The notes beneath the pieces are model-generated. The model had not been told where the DNA came from. It saw only the letters and a program-made list of their open reading frames with translations, and ran no database searches. This document shows, piece by piece, positions 9,500 through 17,770 of a stretch of 64,000 nucleotides of DNA (position 1 is the first letter of the stretch; the number at the start of each line of letters is the position of its first letter). The position numbers were made by a program, and so were the translations under genes. The stretch is taken from NCBI GenBank assembly GCA_016185015.1, contig JACPOI010000031.1, forward strand, positions 39,691-103,690, written 5' to 3'. This DNA is from Burkholderiales bacterium. Its GTDB lineage: Bacteria; Pseudomonadota; Gammaproteobacteria; Burkholderiales; Burkholderiaceae_C.

Positions 9500-9744
9500 T
9501 GGACATCATGCGCGTCAAAGACGAGTTGGTGTGCACGCGCCGGGTGCCGGGCTTGCGCTCGGCTTCGCTTCGGGTGCTTCAGAGTCAGCAGGGTGATCTG
9601 TCGGTGGCCACCGATGCGGTGGGCGTGCCGGAGGGCAAATGGGTGTTCACCACCAGCGGCAGCGCGGCGCGGCTGGCGATGAGCGACCCGCAGGTCATCA
9701 CCGACCTGACCATTTGCGGAATCATTGATCAGTGGGATCCGTGA
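9499..9744 (+). CDS. csoS4B: Carboxysome vertex pentamer CsoS4B
   Basis: An 81-residue paralogue of CsoS4A with the same fold signature: MRVKDELVCTRRVPGLR, a TDAVGVPEGKWVFTTSGSAAR core and a DLTICGIIDQW ending. It starts inside the stop codon of csoS4A. Together the two proteins cap shell vertices in alpha-carboxysomes. Confidence 0.95.
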   Translation: MDIMRVKDELVCTRRVPGLRSASLRVLQSQQGDLSVATDAVGVPEGKWVFTTSGSAARLAMSDPQVITDLTICGIIDQWDP

Positions 9745-9778
9745 GACCGCGATGGACGGGCGGTGGGGTAGACGAAGG

Positions 9779-9823
9779 CCTTGAGACTTCGAGGTGGTTT
9801 GGTTTTAGTTCTGGTTCTTTTTG
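9779..9823 (+). terminator. Weak hairpin plus T-rich tract before csoS1 (possible attenuator)
   Basis: CCTTGA and TCGAGG can pair (one G-T pair) around GACT at 9779-9794. A T-rich stretch with runs such as GGTTTTAG and CTTTTTG follows to 9823. It could lower read-through from csoS4B into csoS1, or mark a processing site. The stem is short, so the call is tentative. Confidence 0.3.
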
Positions 9824-9842
9824 TTCATGAAGGAGTATTGAA

Positions 9843-10139
9843 ATGGCTGATAACAGAGGCATTGCCCTGGGCATGATTGAAACGCGTGGCTTGGTGCCCG
9901 CCATTGAAGCGGCGGACGCGATGACCAAGGCCGCCGAAGTGCGTCTGGTGGGTCGTCAGTTCGTCGGTGGCGGCTACGTCACAGTGCTGGTGCGTGGCGA
10001 GACCGGTGCCGTCAACGCCGCGGTGCGCGCCGGTGCCGATGCCTGCGAGCGCGTGGGCGACGGCCTGGTGGCCGCGCACATCATCGCCCGTGTACACAGC
10101 GAAGTGGAAGGCATGCTGCCCTCCACGCCTTCCGCCTGA
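9843..10139 (+). CDS. csoS1A: Carboxysome shell hexamer CsoS1, first copy
   Basis: A 98-residue BMC-H protein that makes the hexameric facets of the shell. It has the family core [20 protein letters not shown], the hinge [17 protein letters not shown] and a C-terminal H-I-I-A-R-V-H segment. The ribosome site AAGGAGTATTGAA lies directly upstream of the ATG. Its DNA is almost identical to the two following copies over about 150 bases. Confidence 0.96.
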   Translation: MADNRGIALGMIETRGLVPAIEAADAMTKAAEVRLVGRQFVGGGYVTVLVRGETGAVNAAVRAGADACERVGDGLVAAHIIARVHSEVEGMLPSTPSA

Positions 10140-10196
10140 ACGTTCTGCACCCCCGCAGACTGGGCACCCCCCATCACCCCCAACGAGGAGATAGAC

Positions 10197-10489
10197 ATGG
10201 CTGACAACAGAGGCATTGCCCTGGGCATGATTGAAACGCGTGGCCTGGTGCCCGCCATTGAAGCGGCGGACGCGATGACCAAGGCCGCCGAAGTGCGTCT
10301 GGTGGGTCGTCAGTTCGTCGGTGGCGGCTACGTCACGGTGCTGGTGCGTGGCGAGACCGGTGCCGTCAACGCCTGCGCGCCGGTGCCGATGCCTGCGAGC
10401 GCGTGGGCGACGGCCTGGTGGCCGCGCACATCATCGCCCGTGTGCACAGCGAAGTGGAAGGCATGCTGCCGTCCGCACCGACCCCCTGA
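10197..10489 (+). pseudogene. csoS1B: Carboxysome shell protein CsoS1, second copy, frameshifted
   Basis: The first 59 codons are identical in protein to copy one, including a good start and a GAGGAG site at about 10184-10189. After GTCAACGCC (ending at 10373) the four bases GCGG present in both other copies are missing. From there the original frame runs into unrelated codons and ends only at 10571, inside copy three. If the four bases are restored, the downstream sequence encodes an intact C-terminus ending at the TGA 10487-10489. So this is a very recent inactivation, or an assembly error in a near-identical repeat. The frameshifted product would lack the C-terminal helix and strand of the BMC fold. 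Confidence 0.85.
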
Positions 10490-10504
10490 TCTGGCTCCCA
10501 GATC
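10488..10504 (+). promoter_or_regulatory. Small hairpin between csoS1 copies two and three
   Basis: GATCTGG and CCAGATC form a perfect 7-bp stem with a CTC loop. It overlaps the restored stop codon of copy two. No T-run follows, so it is more likely an mRNA end-protecting or processing element than a terminator. Confidence 0.4.
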
Positions 10505-10546
10505 CGATACCCACAACAATGCTCTGCGGAGCGATGGAGAACCCAA

Positions 10547-10897
10547 ATGGCCAATGTACGAGCTGCGGTGAGCGGTGTTGCCCTGGGCATGATTGAAACG
10601 CGCGGCCTGGTGCCCGCCATTGAAGCGGCGGACGCGATGACCAAGGCCGCCGAAGTGCGTCTGGTGGGTCGTCAGTTCGTCGGTGGCGGCTACGTCACGG
10701 TGCTGGTGCGTGGCGAGACCGGTGCCGTCAACGCCGCGGTGCGCGCCGGTGCCGACGCCTGCGAGCGCGTGGGCGATGGCCTGGTGGCCGCGCACATCAT
10801 CGCTCGCGTGCACACCGAAGTCGAAGGCATGCTGCCGACCGCCCCCGATGGCGAAGGTGGTGGCCTCGACGGTGAAATCACCATGGTGCGCAGCTAA
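10547..10897 (+). CDS. csoS1C: Carboxysome shell hexamer CsoS1, third copy (extended)
   Basis: A 116-residue BMC-H protein. Its central part is the same in protein as copy one, but it has a different N-terminus ([10 protein letters not shown]) and an 18-residue longer C-terminus ending [12 protein letters not shown]. Minor CsoS1 paralogues with such tails are usual in cso operons. The near-perfect DNA identity of the core to copy one, flanked by divergent ends, suggests gene conversion. Confidence 0.95.
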   Translation: MANVRAAVSGVALGMIETRGLVPAIEAADAMTKAAEVRLVGRQFVGGGYVTVLVRGETGAVNAAVRAGADACERVGDGLVAAHIIARVHTEVEGMLPTAPDGEGGGLDGEITMVRS

Positions 10898-10930
10898 CGC
10901 CCTGTCGGTCGCCGCTGACACCCTTGGACC

Positions 10931-11368
10931 ATGAACGCAGATCCCCGCACCCTGGGCTGGCTGAGTCGGGCACTGACGCATGAACTCGGTGCCGTTCAGC
11001 AGTACCTGGCGCAAAGCGCGTTGGCGCGACTCTGGGGCGAGGTGCAACTGGCCGGGCATTTGCAGCGCGAAGCGGCCGAGGAGCTGGGGCATGCCGAGCG
11101 GCTCATGGAGCGTTTGATTTTGCTGGGGGTGGCCCCCAGCGCCAGCGTTCTGGCACCTGTCCGGCTGGGGCGCACGGTTGAACAATTGTTGCGGGCCAAC
11201 CGGCAAATGGAGTTCGACGCGGTGCACCTGTACCAAGAAGCCCTGTTGCACGCCACCCGTGTGCGCGATGGGGATGTGGCCGAGCTGATGAGGTCCATTC
11301 TTGAAGAAGAAATGGCGCATCTGGCCGACATGGATCACCTCATGACGGAGCAAATCAACCATGGCTGA
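10931..11368 (+). CDS. Bacterioferritin-like protein of the carboxysome operon
   Basis: A 145-residue four-helix ferritin-like protein. It shows carboxylate/histidine motifs typical of di-iron ferritin folds: HELGAVQQYL in the first helix, REAAEELGHAERLME in the second and EEEMAHLADMD in the fourth. Such a gene is a common resident of alpha-carboxysome operons. Its role is not firmly known; iron or redox handling is assumed from the family. Its stop overlaps the start of acRAF by 8 bases. Confidence 0.85.
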   Translation: MNADPRTLGWLSRALTHELGAVQQYLAQSALARLWGEVQLAGHLQREAAEELGHAERLMERLILLGVAPSASVLAPVRLGRTVEQLLRANRQMEFDAVHLYQEALLHATRVRDGDVAELMRSILEEEMAHLADMDHLMTEQINHG

Positions 11369-11621
11369 GCAACCCGATGGCTGGGAGTCCCGCGGCAAGC
11401 AGCCGACGCTGTTCCGGCGCTTTGATTTCGAGCGCTATGGTCAGACGCGTGACTTCGTGGACGCGTTGTCGGCGCTGACCGAGGCCCAGGGCGTGCACCC
11501 GCAAAACATCAATTTTGGCAGCACCTATGTGAACGTGACGCTGGATCCGAACGCGGCCGGTCTGGCCGATGCCGATCTTGCGGTGCGTATCAACGCTTTG
11601 TACCACCCTGCGGGCGTCTGA
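11361..11621 (+). CDS. acRAF: Alpha-carboxysome RuBisCO assembly factor (acRAF, pterin-dehydratase-like)
   Basis: An 86-residue protein of the pterin-4a-carbinolamine dehydratase fold. In alpha-carboxysome operons this family acts as a RuBisCO folding/assembly chaperone rather than an enzyme. Visible family traits are R-R-F-D-F-E-R-Y near the N-terminus and INFGSTYVNVTLD. Translationally coupled to the ferritin-like gene and followed after two bases by the ParA gene. Confidence 0.85.
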   Translation: MAEQPDGWESRGKQPTLFRRFDFERYGQTRDFVDALSALTEAQGVHPQNINFGSTYVNVTLDPNAAGLADADLAVRINALYHPAGV

Positions 11622-11623
11622 CC

Positions 11624-12259
11624 ATGCCGACCCAGGTCACGGCGGTCATCAACCAGAAGGGCGGCGCGGGAAAGACCACGCTGGCCATGAACCTGGCCGC
11701 CGGCCTGGCCCGGCGCGGCAACACGGTGGTGATCGACCTCGATCCCCAGGGCTCTTCGGTGCAGTGGGCCAGCCAGGGCAGTGCGCCGTTTCCGGTGTCG
11801 GTCAAGCAGCTTCAAGGAAAGTGGGATGCGCGCAGCCTGCGCCAGACGTTTCGGGCCTTTGCCCACGTGGTGCTGGACTGTCCACCGTCGCTGGAGAGCC
11901 ATGCTTCGGTGCAGGCCTTGCGTGCCTGCGATCTGGCGCTGATTCCAGTGTTGCCTTCGCCGGTGGACCTGTGGGCCAGTCTGCGCCTGCCGCTGGAGAT
12001 CGAAGAGGCGCGCCGCCTGCGGCCTCAGATCCGGGCCTACCTCGTGCTCAACCAGATGGAGCCGCAGAGCGCGTTGTCCGGGGCCATGACCGAAGCCCTG
12101 GCCGACTTCGGACTGCCGGTTCTGCAGGCCACCGTACGGCGCCGTGCCGCCTTTCGCACCGCTGCGCTGGACGGCGTGTCGGTCTACCAGATGGGTGGGC
12201 GTGGCGCGCCCGCCGCCGCAGACATCGAAGCCATCATCCACGAGATTCTTGAACCATGA
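11624..12259 (+). CDS. mcdA: McdA-type ParA ATPase for carboxysome positioning
   Basis: A 211-residue ParA/MinD-family ATPase. It has the deviant Walker A box NQKGGAGKTTL at about residues 11-21 and the Walker A' stretch VVIDLDPQGSS. LDCPPSLES provides the switch II/Walker B region. In alpha-carboxysome operons this protein coats the nucleoid and spaces carboxysomes. The gene for its partner follows with an ATGA overlap. Confidence 0.9.
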   Translation: MPTQVTAVINQKGGAGKTTLAMNLAAGLARRGNTVVIDLDPQGSSVQWASQGSAPFPVSVKQLQGKWDARSLRQTFRAFAHVVLDCPPSLESHASVQALRACDLALIPVLPSPVDLWASLRLPLEIEEARRLRPQIRAYLVLNQMEPQSALSGAMTEALADFGLPVLQATVRRRAAFRTAALDGVSVYQMGGRGAPAAADIEAIIHEILEP

Positions 12260-12468
12260 CCAACCTAAAAGACAAGCTCTCGGCTAGCGTGCGCCAGGCC
12301 AAGACCCGCACGCAGCCGGTTGCACCTGTCACCGCCAAAACCGGTCGCTCCCCGGTACCTACCGCCACCAAGGCGACGGCGCCCAAGCCCGTTGCCGCAA
12401 AGCCAGTGGCCACCCAGGCGCCGACCCACAGCGGCATCGCTTTCCCGGATCGCGTGTGGCCCGATTGA
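12256..12468 (+). CDS. mcdB: McdB-type carboxysome positioning adaptor
   Basis: A 70-residue, low-complexity, basic and proline/alanine-rich protein with no predicted fold. It ends in IAFPDRVWPD, matching the short C-terminal tryptophan-containing motif seen in alpha-type McdB proteins. Its small size, disorder and ATGA overlap with the ParA gene fit the adaptor that links McdA to the carboxysome. Recognition rests on context and the C-terminal motif because the rest is poorly conserved. Confidence 0.8.
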   Translation: MTNLKDKLSASVRQAKTRTQPVAPVTAKTGRSPVPTATKATAPKPVAAKPVATQAPTHSGIAFPDRVWPD

Positions 12469-12501
12469 ACCCAGGTTGAACGATGTTTGAGGGGACCCTC
12501 C

Positions 12502-13416
12502 ATGCCTAACGATTTCTACTCCAGAACCTATTCGCCGCGCCAGGAAGCGCTGGCGCGCGCCAGCCAGCAGGCGCCCCAGGCCTCGCTGCGCCAGGCCTCG
12601 GCCACCTCCACAGACGCTGATGTGCTAGCGCCGCACCGGGTGCGCAGCGAGCCCTACTACCGGGTGGTGGCCGACGAGGTCGAGCTGTACGAGGCGGCGT
12701 ACTCGGTGCGCATGCCCATGATGCTCAAAGGCCCCACCGGCTGTGGCAAAACACGCTTTGTCGAGTACATGGCGTGGAAGCTGGACAAACCATTGATCAC
12801 CGTGGCCTGCAACGAAGACATGACCGCCTCCGATCTGGTGGGTCGCTATCTGCTGGATGCCCAGGGCACGCGCTGGCAGGACGGTCCGCTGGCGGTAGCG
12901 GCACGCCATGGGGCCATCTGTTACCTGGACGAGGTGGTTGAGGCACGCCAGGACACCACCGTGGTGATCCACCCGCTGACCGATGCGCGCCGCGTGCTGC
13001 CGCTGGAAAAAAAGGGCGAACTGCTGCAGGCGCACCCCGACTTCCAGATCGTGATTTCCTACAACCCGGGCTACCAGTCGCTGATGAAGGACTTGAAGCA
13101 GTCCACCAAGCAGCGCTTTGGCGCGCTGGATTTCAGCTACCCCGAGCACGACACCGAGGCCGAGATCGTGGCGCACGAGTCGGGTGTGGGCCTGGATGTG
13201 GCCAAGAAGCTGGTGCACATCGGCGAGCGCGCGCGCAACCTCAAGGGCCACGGCCTGGACGAGGGCCTGTCCACCCGCATGCTGATCTACGCGGGTTCGC
13301 TGATTGCCCAAGGCGTGTCGGCGCTGGCCGCCTGCCGGGTGGCGCTGGTGCGCCCCATCACCGACGACCCCGACATGCGCGACGCGCTCGACGCGGCCGT
13401 CACCACCTACTTCTGA
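12502..13416 (+). CDS. cbbQ: CbbQ, MoxR-family AAA+ RuBisCO activase subunit
   Basis: The ATPase subunit of the CbbQO RuBisCO activase, which removes inhibitory sugar phosphates from RuBisCO active sites. 304 residues. Walker [10 protein letters not shown] is at 76-84 and Walker B is in AICYLDEV near 138-144. Arginine-rich motifs and [15 protein letters not shown] follow. The chosen ATG has GAGGGGAC just upstream; an in-frame start fifteen bases earlier is less likely. cbbO follows after 26 bases. Confidence 0.95.
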   Translation: MPNDFYSRTYSPRQEALARASQQAPQASLRQASATSTDADVLAPHRVRSEPYYRVVADEVELYEAAYSVRMPMMLKGPTGCGKTRFVEYMAWKLDKPLITVACNEDMTASDLVGRYLLDAQGTRWQDGPLAVAARHGAICYLDEVVEARQDTTVVIHPLTDARRVLPLEKKGELLQAHPDFQIVISYNPGYQSLMKDLKQSTKQRFGALDFSYPEHDTEAEIVAHESGVGLDVAKKLVHIGERARNLKGHGLDEGLSTRMLIYAGSLIAQGVSALAACRVALVRPITDDPDMRDALDAAVTTYF

Positions 13417-13442
13417 GTCGGCAGCCGCACCGCACCCGTCCC

Positions 13443-15797
13443 ATGGCCATCCACCTCGACGACCACGCTGAGCTTCTGGCGGACTTGCCGCAAGACGCAC
13501 AGGAGGTGCTGCGCGCGGCCTGGGGCGAAGCGGCGCGGGTGTTTTCGGCGCGCGGGCTGGACAACTATCTCAAGGGCGCGGTGGCCCTGCACCAGCTGGG
13601 GCGCGGCGAAGAACTGGTGGTGAGCTTCATCCAGACCATGCCCGAGGTGGCACGCGCCATCGGCGAGGATGTGCTGCCCGACGTAGTCAACTTCCTGCTC
13701 GGCATGGCGTCCAAGACCTCCGGTGCGGTGCTCGCGCTGATCGTGGGCACGGCGCCGCTGGCGGCCAGCCGCCTGGGTGACGAAGAGCTGTTTCGCCACT
13801 ACCTGAACGTCTTGTCCATCGTGTTGGCACAGGCGCCACGCGGCCTGCGCCCGATGCTGGAGAACCTGGACCGCCTGCTGTCCCAGCTCACGCTGGGCGG
13901 GTTGCGGCGCTGGGTGATGTGGGGCGCGCAGGCCTACAAGGCCGACTTTGAGGGCCAAGTCAGGTACTTCTCGCTGCAAAGCGGCGATGCGTTGTCGGTG
14001 CTGCAGCAAGAGCGCAAGGGCACCTTGTTCGTGGACGTGCAGCGCCGCCTGAACATCTATCTGCGCGCCATGTGGGGTCGCGACGTCTTTCTGCGCCCGA
14101 CCGCCGGCGACTACGAAAACCGCGACGGGCTCAAGCCGTACATCGAGCGCTTCTGTGTCCACATCGCCGATGCCTACGACGACTTCCGCCCCCAGGGCGA
14201 TGACACGCCGGACGGCGGCGTGGTGGCGGGGGTCGAGGTCTACCGCGCCGTGGTCAACCACTGCGCGGCGCACCTGATGTTCACGCAGGCGCCGCTGTCG
14301 CTGCAGACGCTGAACAACACGCAAAAGGCGATCATCGAGGTGGTGGAAGATGCGCGCGTGGAGGCGCTGGCCTGCAGCCGGTTTCCCAACATGCGGGCAG
14401 CCTGGCTGGTGTTTCACGCGCCCTCCGATGCGGCCGAGCCCACCAGTCTGGGCGACCTGCTGAACCGCCTGGCGCGGGCTTTGCTGGAAGAACAGTCGAG
14501 CGACCCGCACCCCTGGGTGCAGGAAGGCGTGGCGCTGTTCCGGGCCGAGGCCGACCTGTCCAGCAACCAGCTGAGCTGGAACATCGGCGTGGCCCTGGCG
14601 CACAGCCTGGGCCCGCTGGACCTGCCCGAATACAACCCGCGCACCGACGGCCTGCGCGCGCTCTACCGCGACGACAACCGCACCGTCTGGGCGTCCGAGG
14701 CCTACGACGAGGCGGCGGCGCTGGAAGCCACCTGGGCCCCGAAGCAGGTGCGCAAGAAGGTCCGCCTGATGGAGATGGTCAACGAGACCAACAACGAATT
14801 TGCCGGCGATGACGCGCAGGAAATCTGGGTGCTGCCGAGCGAGTTCTACCTCGACCAGGAAGGCGTGAGCATCAATTCGCTGGAGGGCCGCCCGCCCGTG
14901 GCCGACCCGGTGCATTACCACGAGTGGGACCACCAGATCCAGCTAGAGCGCCCGAGCTGGGTGACGGTGCTGGAGCGCCAGCCGCCGCTGGGCGAGCTGG
15001 CGCTGATCGAGCAGATTGAGAGCGACCACAAGCCGGTGATGTCGCGCCTGAAGTTCCTGATCGGTTCCATGATCCCGCAGGGCATGCAGCGCATCCGGCG
15101 GGTCGAAGACGGTGACGAGCTGGACATCAATGCAGCCGTGCGCGCCATGATCGACATCCGCATGGGCCAGCAACCCGATACCCGCATCATGATGCGCAAC
15201 CAGCGCAGCGAGCGCGACTTGGCGGTGATGGTGCTGCTGGACATGTCCGAGTCGTGCAACGACAAGGTGCGCGGGCAGGACTACAGCATCATGGACCTGT
15301 CGCGCGCCGCCACGGTGCTGTTGTCGGACGCTCTGGACCGCATTGGCGACCCCTTCGCGTTGCACGGGTTTTGCTCCGACGGCCGACACGATGTGCACTA
15401 CCACCGCTTCAAGGACTTTGACCAACCGTACAACGCCCTCGTGAAGGCGCGGCTGGCGGGCATGAAGGGCGCCTACTCCACCCGCATGGGTGCGGCCTTG
15501 CGCCACGCAGGCGCGGCGCTCAAGCTACAGCCCAGGCGCAAGAAGGTGTTGTTCATCATCACCGACGGTGAACCGGCCGACAACGACGTGCGCGACCCCC
15601 AGTACCTGCGCCAGGACACCCAGCGCGCGGTGCAAGAGCTTGCGCGCGATGGCATCACCGTCTATGCCCTGAGCCTGGACCCGCACGCCGACCAGTACGT
15701 GGCGCGCATTTTTGGCGCCAAGAATTTCACCGTCATCGATCATGTGGAGCGCCTGCCCGAAAAGCTGCCGCTGCTCTACATGGGCCTGACCCGCTGA
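13443..15797 (+). CDS. cbbO: CbbO, VWA-domain RuBisCO activase adaptor
   Basis: A 784-residue partner of CbbQ that docks the AAA+ hexamer to RuBisCO. The last third is a von Willebrand A domain: [12 protein letters not shown] gives the metal-ion-dependent adhesion site (D-x-S-x-S) near residue 600, and [13 protein letters not shown] lies near 705. The long alpha-helical N-terminal part begins with a typical [13 protein letters not shown] segment. It follows cbbQ directly and precedes csoS1D. Confidence 0.95.
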   Translation: MAIHLDDHAELLADLPQDAQEVLRAAWGEAARVFSARGLDNYLKGAVALHQLGRGEELVVSFIQTMPEVARAIGEDVLPDVVNFLLGMASKTSGAVLALIVGTAPLAASRLGDEELFRHYLNVLSIVLAQAPRGLRPMLENLDRLLSQLTLGGLRRWVMWGAQAYKADFEGQVRYFSLQSGDALSVLQQERKGTLFVDVQRRLNIYLRAMWGRDVFLRPTAGDYENRDGLKPYIERFCVHIADAYDDFRPQGDDTPDGGVVAGVEVYRAVVNHCAAHLMFTQAPLSLQTLNNTQKAIIEVVEDARVEALACSRFPNMRAAWLVFHAPSDAAEPTSLGDLLNRLARALLEEQSSDPHPWVQEGVALFRAEADLSSNQLSWNIGVALAHSLGPLDLPEYNPRTDGLRALYRDDNRTVWASEAYDEAAALEATWAPKQVRKKVRLMEMVNETNNEFAGDDAQEIWVLPSEFYLDQEGVSINSLEGRPPVADPVHYHEWDHQIQLERPSWVTVLERQPPLGELALIEQIESDHKPVMSRLKFLIGSMIPQGMQRIRRVEDGDELDINAAVRAMIDIRMGQQPDTRIMMRNQRSERDLAVMVLLDMSESCNDKVRGQDYSIMDLSRAATVLLSDALDRIGDPFALHGFCSDGRHDVHYHRFKDFDQPYNALVKARLAGMKGAYSTRMGAALRHAGAALKLQPRRKKVLFIITDGEPADNDVRDPQYLRQDTQRAVQELARDGITVYALSLDPHADQYVARIFGAKNFTVIDHVERLPEKLPLLYMGLTR

Positions 15798-15811
15798 GGC
15801 CGAGGCGATCC

Positions 15812-16441
15812 ATGGACATCAGCCTGCGCGCCTTCGTATTCATCGACTCGTTGCAGCCGCAACTGGCCTCGTACCTGGCCACCTCGTCCCAGGGCTTTCT
15901 GCCGATACCGGGCGACGCCTGCCTGTGGGTCGAAGTCGCGCCCGGCATGGCGGTGCACCGGCTGTCCGACATCGCGCTCAAGCGCACCAATGTGCGCATG
16001 GGCGAGCAGGTCGTGGAGCGCTCGTTCGGCTCGATGGAAATTCACTACCGCAACCAGAGCGAGGTGCAGGAGGCCGGGCGCATCATGCTGGAGCAGCTCG
16101 GTGCCCAGGAGGGGGACCGCATGGCCTGCCGCATCGCCTGGAGCGAGGTCATCTGCGCCGTCACCCCCGACCATGCCACGCTGATCAACCGGCAACTGCG
16201 CAAGGGCTCGATGTTGCTGCCGGGCAAGAGCATGTTCATCCTGGAAACCGAGCCGGCCGGTTACATCGTCTATGCTGCCAACGAGGCCGAAAAGGCCGCC
16301 AACGTGACCTTGGTGGATGTCAAGGCTTTCGGCAGTTTTGGCCGCCTCACCATGATGGGCACCGAGGCCGAGGCCGAGGCGGCCGCGCAGGCCGCGCACC
16401 GCGCCATTGACCAGCTCAACCGCCAGGCGCGGCAGGACTGA
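15812..16441 (+). CDS. csoS1D: Tandem BMC-domain shell protein CsoS1D
   Basis: A 209-residue trimeric shell protein made of two fused BMC domains with a gated central pore, thought to pass larger metabolites. Family hallmarks are [54 protein letters not shown] and [19 protein letters not shown]. Located after cbbO, a usual place in proteobacterial cso clusters. Confidence 0.93.
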   Translation: MDISLRAFVFIDSLQPQLASYLATSSQGFLPIPGDACLWVEVAPGMAVHRLSDIALKRTNVRMGEQVVERSFGSMEIHYRNQSEVQEAGRIMLEQLGAQEGDRMACRIAWSEVICAVTPDHATLINRQLRKGSMLLPGKSMFILETEPAGYIVYAANEAEKAANVTLVDVKAFGSFGRLTMMGTEAEAEAAAQAAHRAIDQLNRQARQD

Positions 16442-16449
16442 AATAGCCC

Positions 16450-17274
16450 ATGGACATCAACTCCACTACCAAGAAGCTGCTGTTCAACACCGTTCGCGTG
16501 GACACGGTGCTGGAAGATGGCAGCGAGGGCTCGGGCACCGCGTTTGTCGTCAGCCATGCGCACGCGCGCGGCAGCCACACCTTCATCGTCACCAACCGGC
16601 ATCTGGTCGAAGGGGTGCGGCGCGGGGGGCTGGTGTTCACCCAGAAGCGCCATGGTCAGCCGCTGTTGGGTCAGCGTTTCCAGCTCAACATCGATGATTT
16701 TCCGCAGGCCTGGTTCGGGCATCCCGACCCGGCGGTGGACTTGGCCATCGTGCCCATGCGCCCGCTGGAGCAGGCCGCCAACGCCCAGGATGTTGAGCTG
16801 TACTACCAGCCCATCGACACGCGTCTGGTGCCCGATGAGGCCGCCACCCGCGCGCTGGACGCACTGGAAGAAGTGCTGTTCGTGGGCTACCCCAGCGGCG
16901 TGTGGGACCAGGTCAACCTGATGCCCATCCTGCGGCGCGGCACCACGGCCACACCCATGGCGTTGAACTTCGAGGGGCGGGCCGAATTCCTGATCGATGC
17001 CGCCGTTTACCCCGGCTCCAGCGGCAGCCCGGTGTTCGTCTACCTGCCCGAGACGCTGCGTCCGCAGCAGAGCGTGGGCAAGAGATTCCTGTTCGCGGGC
17101 GTGGTGGCGGCGGTTTTCTTCCGCGAAGAGGCCAATCACCCGGTGGTGGCGCCCGTGCCGCCCAACAACCAGGGCATGGTCATGGGCTCGGAAATGATCG
17201 ACCTGGGCCTGGTCATCAAGTCGCAGGCGGTGGTCGAAGTCATCAACGCGTACCTGGGCAAATGGCTCGAATAG
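16450..17274 (+). CDS. Trypsin-like serine protease in the carboxysome operon
   Basis: A 274-residue chymotrypsin/HtrA-like peptidase domain without a PDZ domain. The catalytic triad is visible as H51 in TNRHLVEG, D97 in PAVDLAIVP and S191 in YPGSSGSPVFV. No signal peptide or membrane segment is seen, so it should act in the cytosol. It starts 8 bases after csoS1D, so it is likely co-transcribed with the shell genes. No protease is among the standard carboxysome components I know. A role in turnover or processing of carboxysome proteins is only a guess from position. Confidence 0.8.
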   Translation: MDINSTTKKLLFNTVRVDTVLEDGSEGSGTAFVVSHAHARGSHTFIVTNRHLVEGVRRGGLVFTQKRHGQPLLGQRFQLNIDDFPQAWFGHPDPAVDLAIVPMRPLEQAANAQDVELYYQPIDTRLVPDEAATRALDALEEVLFVGYPSGVWDQVNLMPILRRGTTATPMALNFEGRAEFLIDAAVYPGSSGSPVFVYLPETLRPQQSVGKRFLFAGVVAAVFFREEANHPVVAPVPPNNQGMVMGSEMIDLGLVIKSQAVVEVINAYLGKWLE

Positions 17275-17326
17275 GGCCCCTGCCCTGATCCGACCACAAC
17301 CACAACCACAACAGTGCCGAGACAAC

Positions 17327-17629
17327 ATGCAAGACAAGATCATCTACAGCGGTTTCAACCAGGATTCGCACGGCATGACCACGCTCGGGCGTGTCGTGCT
17401 CGATGCATGGTTGTTCCAGCTGCTGCCGCGCAGTGAAGACTGCGCGGGTTGGGACCTGAGCCGCATGCAGCAACTCATGGACAAGGTGTCGAAGACCTGG
17501 GACGAACACGGCGCCTTACCCAGCCGGTTGCCGCCCGCGTTGCAGCAAAGCCATGCCGAACTGTATGCCTGGGCCGCGGCGCGTGGCCGAGGGCTGGGCT
17601 GGAATCCTGAGCTGGGTGACGACGAGTAG
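17327..17629 (+). CDS. Small protein of unknown function downstream of carboxysome genes
   Basis: A 100-residue soluble acidic protein rich in tryptophan and glycine (GFNQDSHGMTTLGR, DAWLFQLLP, CAGWDLSRMQQLMDKV). The ATG at 17327 is the first sensible start. Codon use and GC resemble its neighbours, and it lies 52 bases after the protease in the same direction. I do not recognise a named family. It has no membrane segment or signal peptide. Confidence 0.7.
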   Translation: MQDKIIYSGFNQDSHGMTTLGRVVLDAWLFQLLPRSEDCAGWDLSRMQQLMDKVSKTWDEHGALPSRLPPALQQSHAELYAWAAARGRGLGWNPELGDDE

Positions 17630-17770
17630 GGCGTAGTGCGCGCTGCGTCCTGGGCGCTGTATGGCCTGGCGCCGCGTCAGGCAGCGTTCGTTTTGTGTTT
17701 GTTCATCGTTTTGGGGTCAAACCATGTCTGACTTTGATACCGCCCAGTCGCGACCCATCGGGGAGGTGAG

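Noticed and set aside
10374-10571. Continuation of csoS1 copy two to 10571 as a novel extended shell protein
   Set aside because: The extension is the frameshifted reading of the conserved BMC C-terminus and runs into copy three; restoring four bases recovers the normal protein end.
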